64,000 bases of DNA from Planctomycetaceae bacterium (lineage in GTDB: Bacteria; Planctomycetota; Planctomycetia; Gemmatales; Gemmataceae): positions 62,001 through 126,000 of the forward strand of contig PNLP01000007.1 in the NCBI GenBank assembly GCA_013823135.1, given 5' to 3'. Positions 9,838 through 17,352 of this stretch are shown in pieces (within the stretch, counting starts at the first letter, position 1; each line of letters begins with the position of its first letter). Made by a program: the position numbers and the translations under genes. The notes under the pieces were generated by a model. It had not been told where the DNA came from. It did no database searches and worked only from the letters and a program-made list of their open reading frames with translations.

Positions 9838-11232
9838 CTACACAATGGCTCGAATCACATTGCCGCGACTGAGCGGGAATGGCCGGCCTTCGGTATCACG
9901 GAGTTCCGCATCGGGGGCATACCCAAGGCAGTGGAAAATCGTCGCGATCAGATCACGCGGCTCCACTCGCCCGTCGGCCGGGTACGCGGCGTTTTTGTCG
10001 GAGGAACCGTAGACCACGCCTCCGCGAATTCCGCCACCGGCCATCGCCAGGGAGAACACGCTGCCCCAGTGGTCACGCCCGCCATTCGCGTTGAATTTCG
10101 GAGTGCGGCCAAACTCGCCGAACCACACCACGAGCGTCTCATCGAGCAACCCGCGGGCATCCAAATCCGTGACAAGCGCCGAGAATGCCCGGTCCATCAT
10201 CGGCATCAGGAAATCCTTCACCGATTCGTTGTGCTTGGCGTGCGTGTCCCAGCCGCCCTGGTTGGGCAGGTTCGCAATCCGGGTCCAGTTGATCTGCACC
10301 AGCGAGACACCCGCTTCCACCAACCGCCGGGCCAGCAAACAGCTTTGTGCGAATCGACTGCGCCCGTACCGATCGCGGAGTTTCCCCGGTTCGCGGTTCA
10401 TGTCGAAAGCCGTGCGGGCTGCTCCAGAAGAGACCAGTTCGAACGCTTTCTGGGTACTGGAGTCATGCCGTTCAAACGCACCGCTGCTCTGTGCGGCGTC
10501 GAGGTGGTGGTTAATCTGGTCGAGCAACCCACGCCGTTCCGACAGCCGAATAGCGGGTACCTCGTCGGGCGGGTCAAGCGCGTCGATTCGGAACTTCGGG
10601 TTCGACGGGTCGCAGTGAATCAACCACGGATCGTGCTTGCGACCCAGAATCCCCGCGTCCTGACCCGGCCACGGGAAGTTGCCATCGTTCCAGATGTGCT
10701 CGGGAATCGTAACTGCAGATGGCAGTCGCCCCACGCCCGGCCGCAGGTAGCGAACAATCGAGCCAATCGAGGGCCAGTTATTGGGTGCTTTCGGAGTCGC
10801 GCTCTCGACGTTCAACGGAAGGTGCGGTACCCCGGTCAACATCTGGTAGCCGCTCGAAGAGTGTGCGTTGTCGTTGGTGACAACTGCTCGCAACACGGCA
10901 ATCTTGTCCGTAAGGCCCGCGGTCATGGGCATCAGTTCGCCGACACGCAAACCGGGCGTGCGGCTCGGGATGGTGCCAAACGGCCCGCGGATTTCGAGAG
11001 GGGCGTCTGGCTTCGGATCCCAGGTGTCTTGCTGGGGTGGCCCGCCCAGCAACCCGAAGACGATCACGGACTTCGCCTTACCCAATCGCGACGCGGGTGA
11101 AGAAGCCTGCGCCCGACTCCCGACGAGTTGCGGGAGCGTGAGCCCGCCCAGGCCGATCGAGCCAATTCGCATCCACTCACGCCGGGTCATGCGATCACAA
11201 GTAGCAGGGCCGGAATCCAGGATTTGGAGCAT
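9838..11232 (-). CDS. DUF1501 family protein (Tat-exported)
   Basis: 464-residue DUF1501 protein, the second in this cluster. The N-terminus MLQILDSGPATCDRMTRREWMRIGSI matches the usual opening of one DUF1501 subgroup, in which about 15 residues precede a Tat-like TRREWMRIG motif. I therefore keep the ATG at 11232 rather than the internal ATG at 11190. Core motifs are FGLLGGPPQQDTWDPKPDAP near residue 60, GGWDTHAKH and WFGEFGRTPKFN. The C-terminus ends in a GRPFPLSRG-type tail. It lies 73 bp upstream of the DUF1549/1553 gene and is the first gene of the minus-strand cluster 1-11232. The biochemical function of the family is unknown; export and association with the neighbouring cytochrome-type protein are inferred. 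Confidence 0.92.
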   Translation of the reverse strand: MLQILDSGPATCDRMTRREWMRIGSIGLGGLTLPQLVGSRAQASSPASRLGKAKSVIVFGLLGGPPQQDTWDPKPDAPLEIRGPFGTIPSRTPGLRVGELMPMTAGLTDKIAVLRAVVTNDNAHSSSGYQMLTGVPHLPLNVESATPKAPNNWPSIGSIVRYLRPGVGRLPSAVTIPEHIWNDGNFPWPGQDAGILGRKHDPWLIHCDPSNPKFRIDALDPPDEVPAIRLSERRGLLDQINHHLDAAQSSGAFERHDSSTQKAFELVSSGAARTAFDMNREPGKLRDRYGRSRFAQSCLLARRLVEAGVSLVQINWTRIANLPNQGGWDTHAKHNESVKDFLMPMMDRAFSALVTDLDARGLLDETLVVWFGEFGRTPKFNANGGRDHWGSVFSLAMAGGGIRGGVVYGSSDKNAAYPADGRVEPRDLIATIFHCLGYAPDAELRDTEGRPFPLSRGNVIRAIV

Positions 11233-11402
11233 GGCGAAACACCGAGGGAGGGCGACCGTGTGGGGTCGAATTCGGCGGGAGGCTGGCGGGAACTTCTATT
11301 TCACTCGATCCGGTATCGCAGTGCAACACCGTGGCCGTCGCGAGGCACATTTTCGGACCCAGAAACGCTTGGATGTCTGTATGCGTCTCGACCAGGGGTC
11401 GC

Positions 11403-13931
11403 TTACTTCTGGGGAGTGGCACTCACGGACGATTGCACCGTTCGTTCGGCTTCCAAAGGTGCGTCAAGCACTTCCCTCACCTTGAGAGCGAGCGCGGCCG
11501 AGGAGAAGGGTTTCTGGAGGAAGTTCGTCCCTTCCGAGAAGACGCCGTGTCGGACTACTGCGTCGTCGGTGTATCCACTCACGAATAGCACACGCAACCC
11601 GGGGTGACTCTTCGTCACTCGCTCGGCCACGATTCGCCCACCAACACCGGGCATCACGACATCGGTCACGAGCAGGTGGATCGGCTTGCGGTATCCCTCG
11701 ACGACTTTCTTGGCCTGTTCCCCATTCGCTGCTTCAAGCACGTTGTAGCCGCAACTCGTCAAGATTTGTCGGCTCAACGCACGCAAAGCAGCCTCGTCCT
11801 CAACCAGAAGCACGGTCTCAGTTCCACGTGGTGCCTGGAGAGCAACCGATGCCGCGGAACCGACTGGAGTCTCGTCAACCCACGGAAGATAGACCTTGAA
11901 GATACTGCCCATCCCGACCTCGCTGGAAACTTCCAATGTGCCGCCACTCTGCTGGACAATTCCCAGGACCGTGGCAAGCCCGAGCCCGGTCCCCTTGCCC
12001 GGCCCCTTGGTCGTGAAGAACGGCTCGAAGATTCGAGACTTGATCTCGGGCGGCATCCCGCAGCCGGTGTCCGATACGGCCAGGAGGACGTGCGGGCCGG
12101 GATGAATCCCCGGATGGGTTTGTGCAAACTCATCGCCCAGCACGACGGTACCCGTTTCGATCGTTAACGCGCCTCCCGTGGGCATCGAGTCGCGAGCGTT
12201 GACGACAAGGTTGAGAAGCACCTGTTCCAGTTGTCCTGGGTCGGCGCGAACGGCAGGAAGCGGCATGGTGAGATTGGTCACCAACTTGACATCTTCCCCA
12301 ATCAGCCGGCGAAGCATCTTCTCGGCGTCGGTCACGACCGAGTTCAAGTCGAGCACACGCGGAGCCATGACCTGTTGGCGACTGAACGCCAGGAGTTGCC
12401 GCGTCAGACTTGCCGAGCGTTCACCGGCCTTGAAGATCTCGGCAATCAGCCCACGGTTCGGATCGCTTGCGGGGAGGCTCCTGAGGACCAATTCGCTGTA
12501 CCCGTTGATGACTGTCAGCAAATTGTTGAAGTCATGGGCCACGCCACCGGCGAGTTGGCCGAACGCTTCCATCTTCTGAGACTGTTGCAGTTGCTCCTCA
12601 AGTCGCTTACGGTCGGTGATATCCTGCGCCAGCGACAAGAGGCCCACAAATGCACCATCCTCATCGAACAACGGAGTGTTGTACCACTCGCAGGTGATCG
12701 TCCCATCACTCTTGGTCCGGTTCTTGGAGACACCGTGGGCATCCATGTGTCCGGCCCGAATCCTGTCAAAGATCTCCGCGACACTTGTCTGAGACGCTTC
12801 GGGCACGATGACCTCGAAAGGATGCTTGCCGAGAACTTCCGCCTCCTTGTAACCGAACATCCGCTCCGCAGCGGGATTCCACCGGGTGTAGCGAAAGTTC
12901 GCATCGCTCAGCAAATACCCAAGCGGCATTCTCTCGATCTGCAATCGCAACTGGGCAAGCAAGCGGTTTCGCTCTGCTTCCGACCGCTTGCGACTGGTGA
13001 TATCCCGACTAATTCCCATTAACCCCACGATCGCGCCGCTCTCGTCACGCAGTGGAACCTTGATGGTCCAGTAACACATCTGGTTTCCACCGGCATCGAC
13101 GCTCCGCTCCTCGCGATCCACCAGCGGTTTACCGGCAAGAACCTGGAGGTCGTCGGCACGAAAACGGTCCGCGAACTCTTTGGGAAAGAAGTCGTAGTCC
13201 GTTTTCCCGACCATCTGGTCCTCGCTCTCAATACCAACCTCCGCGAGAGTCCTGGGGTTAACGAGTGCGTAACGACAGTTCATGTCCTTGGTGAAGACGA
13301 TATCAGGGAGTGCGTCGAGGAGTGTTCGCAGGAGCTTGCGTTGACTGTCGAGTGAGTGATGAGCGGCAATCTCGCGAGTCAAAGCCTGATCGGTGGCCGC
13401 GAGGACGACCCCGATGGCCACCGTGAGGAGCGTGTTCACCAGGGCGAAGTTGAGCGTGATCACGACCCACCCCGGGAACGTATGCCCCATGGGTGCCATT
13501 CGCATCTCATCAGCGACTTGACCGAGGTAACCGACCAAAAGCATCGTCCCCGCACTGAGCACGGCAGCAGCGAACCCCGAACGCGGACCAAGCAGGATCG
13601 CGGTGAGAATGGAGAAACCAAAGAGATAGATCTGGCTGACGGACCCCACTGAGAACATCAACGTGGTTCCGAGGGCGTAGCAGATCAAACAGAACGCCGA
13701 TGCACGCCAACGAAAGGGGATTGTGCCGAACCATGAGAGCAAAACGACACCGAGTAACGCAACCGTATCGACGACAACAACTCCGATGAAACCGTTCTCA
13801 CTCGCCATGTAGACGCTAGGCACATAAACCACGACGCCCAGCACGACACCCACTTGCAAGATCAGAGAGAGCAACCCAGCTCGCCAATTTCGTGGGTCAA
13901 TCACCAGAAGGTTCGCGAGTCGTCTCCTCAT
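11403..13931 (-). CDS. Hybrid sensor histidine kinase/response regulator
   Basis: 842-residue membrane-bound hybrid kinase. Residues 15-180 contain about six hydrophobic segments. Two PAS domains follow (about 195-315 and 325-440), each ending in an SRDIT/AQDIT-type PAC signature. The HisKA domain has the phospho-acceptor in GGVAHDFNNLL (His466). The HATPase has LLNLVVNARDSM (N box, about 572), SDTGCGMP (G1) and a GKGTGLGLA G2 box near 645. A C-terminal receiver domain (about 705-820) has VLLVEDE acidic residues and the acceptor in TDVVMPG (Asp757). It senses an unknown signal through the membrane or PAS domains and probably relays phosphate internally from His466 to Asp757. No output-domain partner is adjacent, so it is an orphan. 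It is transcribed away from the MarR gene. Confidence 0.95.
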   Translation of the reverse strand: MRRRLANLLVIDPRNWRAGLLSLILQVGVVLGVVVYVPSVYMASENGFIGVVVVDTVALLGVVLLSWFGTIPFRWRASAFCLICYALGTTLMFSVGSVSQIYLFGFSILTAILLGPRSGFAAAVLSAGTMLLVGYLGQVADEMRMAPMGHTFPGWVVITLNFALVNTLLTVAIGVVLAATDQALTREIAAHHSLDSQRKLLRTLLDALPDIVFTKDMNCRYALVNPRTLAEVGIESEDQMVGKTDYDFFPKEFADRFRADDLQVLAGKPLVDREERSVDAGGNQMCYWTIKVPLRDESGAIVGLMGISRDITSRKRSEAERNRLLAQLRLQIERMPLGYLLSDANFRYTRWNPAAERMFGYKEAEVLGKHPFEVIVPEASQTSVAEIFDRIRAGHMDAHGVSKNRTKSDGTITCEWYNTPLFDEDGAFVGLLSLAQDITDRKRLEEQLQQSQKMEAFGQLAGGVAHDFNNLLTVINGYSELVLRSLPASDPNRGLIAEIFKAGERSASLTRQLLAFSRQQVMAPRVLDLNSVVTDAEKMLRRLIGEDVKLVTNLTMPLPAVRADPGQLEQVLLNLVVNARDSMPTGGALTIETGTVVLGDEFAQTHPGIHPGPHVLLAVSDTGCGMPPEIKSRIFEPFFTTKGPGKGTGLGLATVLGIVQQSGGTLEVSSEVGMGSIFKVYLPWVDETPVGSAASVALQAPRGTETVLLVEDEAALRALSRQILTSCGYNVLEAANGEQAKKVVEGYRKPIHLLVTDVVMPGVGGRIVAERVTKSHPGLRVLFVSGYTDDAVVRHGVFSEGTNFLQKPFSSAALALKVREVLDAPLEAERTVQSSVSATPQK

Positions 13932-14129
13932 GGCGTCGATTGTTTCTCGTTATGAAAATGAAGCAATTTGCGGATCAGACACGGGGATGAGCACGGCTAC
14001 CCAGTGAACGCCACCTCCACTTCCTTTAGCCCGTGGCGAACATCGACATTGTCAGTCTATCTACAGGCCAGCCAGTCGGGCCATACCGTTCCCCGGCCAG
14101 AAAGGTTGTTCTGTGGTCGTCGCCGAGAA

Positions 14130-14148
14130 TATAATTGTCTGGACAACT
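14130..14148 (+). promoter_or_regulatory. Probable MarR operator overlapping a -10 box
   Basis: A perfect TATAAT lies at 14130-14135 and is immediately overlapped by the inverted repeat TTGTC-TG-GACAA (14135-14146), 29 bp before the MarR start codon. A partial -35 (TTGTTC, 14106-14111) sits 18 bp upstream of the -10 box. Such short dyads over the promoter are the usual autorepression sites of MarR proteins. Assignment to this MarR regulator is inference from position. Confidence 0.6.
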
Positions 14149-14174
14149 ATCGTCTCGACGGGTAAAGTGCTGGT

Positions 14175-14666
14175 ATGACGGCATCCGCACCCAAATCCGC
14201 AACGGAACCTCGCCGGTTCGACTCGCCCGAGCAGGAAGCGTACCTGGCTCTGTGGCGAACGTACGACCGCCTTCGTGCTCTTGAAGATGAGCTGTTTACC
14301 GACTTCGAACTGACGGCGCAGCAGTACAACCTGTTGCGGTTATTGCGGGCCGCTCGCCCGGAGTCGGTTCCAACGCTCACCCTGGCAGAACGTCTGGTTT
14401 CGCGAGCTCCTGACATCACTCGGATGCTCGATAAGCTTGAGGGCCGGCAGCTCATTACCCGGACACGCTCCACGGAAGACCGCCGGGCGGTGCTGGTCGC
14501 CATCACACCTGATGGAATTGCTTTGCTCGACCGGATCGCGGAACCGCTTCGAGCCTGCCACGAACGGCAACTTGGTCATCTGTCCGGAAATCAGTTGAAG
14601 TCACTCGTTTCATTGTTAAAGGCCGCCCGTGCCCCGCACGAGCCCGATGGCAGCACCTGGGCATAA
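14175..14666 (+). CDS. MarR-family transcriptional regulator
   Basis: 163-residue winged-helix DNA-binding repressor. After a short polar N-terminus it shows the dimerisation helix (LWRTYDRLRALEDELF), the helix-turn-helix region (LTAQQYNLLRLLRAA, then LAERLVSRAPDITRMLDKLE) and the beta-wing RTRSTEDRRAVLVAITPDG with the conserved Asp-Arg-Arg of MarR proteins. MarR regulators usually respond to small phenolic or oxidising ligands. It is followed after 35 bp by a flavin-dependent enzyme that it may control, in operon or through the operator-like dyad at 14135-14146. The start at the ATG 14175 leaves normal family length. The divergent gene is the hybrid kinase. Confidence 0.93.
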   Translation: MTASAPKSATEPRRFDSPEQEAYLALWRTYDRLRALEDELFTDFELTAQQYNLLRLLRAARPESVPTLTLAERLVSRAPDITRMLDKLEGRQLITRTRSTEDRRAVLVAITPDGIALLDRIAEPLRACHERQLGHLSGNQLKSLVSLLKAARAPHEPDGSTWA

Positions 14667-14701
14667 CGCTGCTCTCGAAAATCCTTACCTCGGAGTTCTC
14701 C

Positions 14702-15964
14702 ATGTCTACCGGTACAGACGTTGTCGTTGTCGGGGGTGGCCCATCCGGGAGCACGATCGCGACGATCCTCGCTCAGAAGGGGCTCTCGGTCGAAATCTTC
14801 GAGCGTGACCACTTCCCCCGGTTCCACATCGGCGAGTCGATGATCCCGAACACGTACTTCGCCCTGGAGCGAACTGGCCTGCTCAACAAGATGAAGGGCA
14901 GTTGCTTTGTCAAGAAGCACAGCGTTCAGTTCGTGAACCAGAAGGGCCGATTGTCGGAACCGTTCTACTTCCACGACAACAAACCCCATGAATCATCACA
15001 GACCTGGCAGGTGCGACGCAGTGAGTTCGACAAACTCGCACTCGACCACGCCCGCGAAAACGGCGTGAAGGTGTCCGAGGGTGCCCGCGTCAATGAAGTG
15101 ATCTTCGAGGGGAAGCAGGCTGTTGGCGTGCGAGTGAAGCCTGAGGATGGCCCCGAACGTGAAGTACGGTCCAAGGTCGTGATCGACGCGAGCGGCCAGA
15201 GCACACTCATCATCGACCGGTTTGGCCTCCGCGAGTGGGATCCCCAGTTGAAGAAGGCCGCAGTCTGGACGTACTGGAAGGGTGCATACCGCGACACGGG
15301 GCGCGACGAGGGCGCAACCATCGTTATCCAGACCGAGGGTAAGAAGGGTTGGTTCTGGTACATCCCACTGCACGACGATATCGTGAGCGTCGGCGTCGTC
15401 GCGGATCACGAGTACCTTCTGAAGAATCGCGATAACAAAGATCCCGAGGCGATCTACTTTGAGGAAGTGGCAAAGGCTCCGGGCGTGCAACCACGCATCA
15501 AGGACGCCACTCGCTGTGATATCTTCCGCATCCAGAAGGAGTACACTTATCGGGCGAAGCAGGCCGCAGGTAATGGCTGGTGCCTTGTTGGGGATGCGTT
15601 CGGCTTCCTCGATCCGCTGTATTCGTCGGGCTTGTTACTCGCCATGACGTCGGGCTCGATGGCGGCAGACACTGTGATCGAAGCGTTCGCGAAGAATGAC
15701 TTCTCCGAATCCCAACTGCGGAAATGGGAGAAGCCTTACTTGCAGGGGATGGACCGTATCCGCCGGTTGGTGTGCGAGTTCTACGACGGCCTGAGCTTTG
15801 GTCGCTTCGTGAAGAAGCACCCGCACCTGAAGGGGCTCGTCACGGATGTGTTGATCGGCGACGTGTTCAAGGACGAAGTGGACGTGTTGTGGCCGTTGAT
15901 GGATGATTTACGTCAGGAGCAGGGAATTCCTGCATACCAGCCAGTGACGGCCGGTGCGGCCTGA
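14702..15964 (+). CDS. FAD-dependent oxidoreductase, tryptophan-halogenase / geranylgeranyl-reductase-like
   Basis: 420-residue flavoprotein. The N-terminal Rossmann motif GGGPSG (residues 11-16) binds FAD. Further family signatures are FPRFHIGESMIP (37-48), GWFWYIPL (216-223) and GDAFGFLDPLYSSG (297-310). The GWxWxIP motif is the signature of flavin-dependent halogenases and blocks monooxygenase chemistry, but the same motif occurs in related oxidoreductases without proven halogenase activity. I therefore call it halogenase-like rather than a halogenase; a substrate such as a phenol, pyrrole or acyl-carrier-bound aromatic is possible. It lies 35 bp after a MarR gene and 20 bp before a small secreted protein. 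No biosynthetic cluster surrounds it, and no flavin reductase partner is seen in the window. Confidence 0.88.
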   Translation: MSTGTDVVVVGGGPSGSTIATILAQKGLSVEIFERDHFPRFHIGESMIPNTYFALERTGLLNKMKGSCFVKKHSVQFVNQKGRLSEPFYFHDNKPHESSQTWQVRRSEFDKLALDHARENGVKVSEGARVNEVIFEGKQAVGVRVKPEDGPEREVRSKVVIDASGQSTLIIDRFGLREWDPQLKKAAVWTYWKGAYRDTGRDEGATIVIQTEGKKGWFWYIPLHDDIVSVGVVADHEYLLKNRDNKDPEAIYFEEVAKAPGVQPRIKDATRCDIFRIQKEYTYRAKQAAGNGWCLVGDAFGFLDPLYSSGLLLAMTSGSMAADTVIEAFAKNDFSESQLRKWEKPYLQGMDRIRRLVCEFYDGLSFGRFVKKHPHLKGLVTDVLIGDVFKDEVDVLWPLMDDLRQEQGIPAYQPVTAGAA

Positions 15965-15984
15965 GTGCTTTTGAGGAATTCACC

Positions 15985-16473
15985 ATGCCCGGCGTCGTGA
16001 TGTTGATGGCGTGTGTTCAGGTGATCGCACAACCTGCACCAACGCCCGACGCCGGGCTGATTCATGGATTCCGCGATCTGGCGGGGCAGAGCCTTCACAT
16101 CTCGAGCCAGGGTCTGGAACTCCTCAGCGATCCACGGGTATTTTGGCTCATCGAGTCGCAGGAACTGGCTATCCGAATCGGCGCGGCTGTTCGATCAGCC
16201 GAAGCTGTCGATAAACACCTCGCGATACTTGCGGGCTCCAAGGGCTTGACCAAAGACGATGCGGCTGGAATTGCCCGGCTTCGCAAGCTCGCGGGATTTC
16301 TCAAGGAACAGGGCGAATCGTTGCAAACGTACTGGGACACGGGAGTGGTGGATCACTGGAAATTGTCCGAGGCGATCGGGAAGAAGGCCCGCAAAGAACT
16401 CGACGATTTATTGGACCTGAACCCCAAGACAGGACTGGCACCGCCACCTCGCGAACCTCGAAAAAGGCCGTAG
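15985..16473 (+). CDS. Small secreted protein of unknown function
   Basis: 162 residues. The N-terminus MPGVVMLMACVQVIAQPAP looks like a signal peptide, with possible cleavage after AQ. The mature chain is predicted mainly helical, with Ala/Leu/Glu-rich stretches such as LAGQSLHISSQGLELL and IARLRKLAGFLKEQGESL, and ends in a proline- and arginine-rich tail (PPPREPRKRP). I do not recognise a family. It starts 20 bp after the flavoenzyme stop, preceded by GAGGAATTC that may serve as ribosome-binding site, so it is probably co-transcribed with the MarR and flavoprotein genes. A periplasmic helical protein is as far as the sequence goes. Confidence 0.65.
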   Translation: MPGVVMLMACVQVIAQPAPTPDAGLIHGFRDLAGQSLHISSQGLELLSDPRVFWLIESQELAIRIGAAVRSAEAVDKHLAILAGSKGLTKDDAAGIARLRKLAGFLKEQGESLQTYWDTGVVDHWKLSEAIGKKARKELDDLLDLNPKTGLAPPPREPRKRP

Positions 16474-16542
16474 CCTGCCGCAGACCGTACCCTGACAGTG
16501 CCACCAAATCCAACCTCCGACACCGACTCGGACGCACCAGCC

Positions 16543-17295
16543 ATGTCGTTCATCGAGTTCGTTCCCATTGTCGTTACGGTCACGCTGTTCCCGACGATGC
16601 TTGCCCTGATGGCCCTGGGAGAACGCATCGCCCGGCGGTCCGAGCCGTCGCAATCGGGGCCAATCGAGGCAGCCGTGTTGGCACTGCTCGGGTTGCTGCT
16701 CGGGTTTCAGTTTGCCGGGGCATCGTCACGACTTGACTCACGGCGTCACATCGTGGTGAAAGAAGCAAACGCGATCGGCACCGCCTATCTCCGACTCGAC
16801 TTGCTTCCTTCTGACGACCAACCGCAGCTCCGAGATCTCTTCCGCAAGTACATCACGCTCCGCATCCAGATGGTCAGCACACAGCGACTTGACGACGGCG
16901 TCGCGCTCGACGCTGCATCCCGCGCGATGCAGCCAGAAATCTGGGCAAAGGCAATCGTCGCCTGTCGCAAGGATCCCTCTCCTGCCACGAGAACGCTCGT
17001 TCTTGCGGCATTGAACGACATGTTCGACGTGACAACCGAGCGGGCGACCGCATCGCGAACGCACACCCCACTCGCAACGGTTGCATTGTTGATTGGGGTC
17101 GCGTTGACCAGCGCATTCCTGGTCGGGCGTTCCACAAGCGGGCTTCCGCGTTCGTGGACGATGCGGGCATTGTTCGCGGTCGTCGTCATCGGCACCATGT
17201 ATGTAACGATGGACATGGAGTTCCCACGTATCGGGTTGATCCAGGTGGGAGCAGCAGACGAAGCGATGACCGCCACATTGCGTGGCATGGAATAG
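16543..17295 (+). CDS. DUF4239 (bestrophin-like) membrane protein
   Basis: 250-residue inner-membrane protein resembling DUF4239. Two hydrophobic segments lie at the N-terminus (FVPIVVTVTLFPTMLALMAL and AAVLALLGLLLGFQFAGASS). A soluble helical middle contains HIVVKEANAIGTAYLRLDLLP, the most diagnostic family stretch. Two more hydrophobic segments follow near the C-terminus (ATVALLIGVALTSAFLVG and MRALFAVVVIGTMYVTM). The family is sometimes described as bestrophin-like, suggesting a channel, but function is unknown. A GTG at 16498 would add 15 polar residues; I prefer the ATG at 16543 because the membrane segment begins there, although neither start has a convincing ribosome-binding site. It is convergent with the penicillin acylase gene. 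Confidence 0.8.
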   Translation: MSFIEFVPIVVTVTLFPTMLALMALGERIARRSEPSQSGPIEAAVLALLGLLLGFQFAGASSRLDSRRHIVVKEANAIGTAYLRLDLLPSDDQPQLRDLFRKYITLRIQMVSTQRLDDGVALDAASRAMQPEIWAKAIVACRKDPSPATRTLVLAALNDMFDVTTERATASRTHTPLATVALLIGVALTSAFLVGRSTSGLPRSWTMRALFAVVVIGTMYVTMDMEFPRIGLIQVGAADEAMTATLRGME

Positions 17296-17352
17296 TAGAG
17301 TCCCACCCGCTGAGTTCAGGTGATGGCGAAGCGTAGCCACGCAACTCGCTAT

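Noticed and set aside
9490..11100. 536-codon plus-strand open frame
   Set aside because: Runs opposite two convincing genes (DUF1549/1553 and DUF1501) across their spacer and has no family features.
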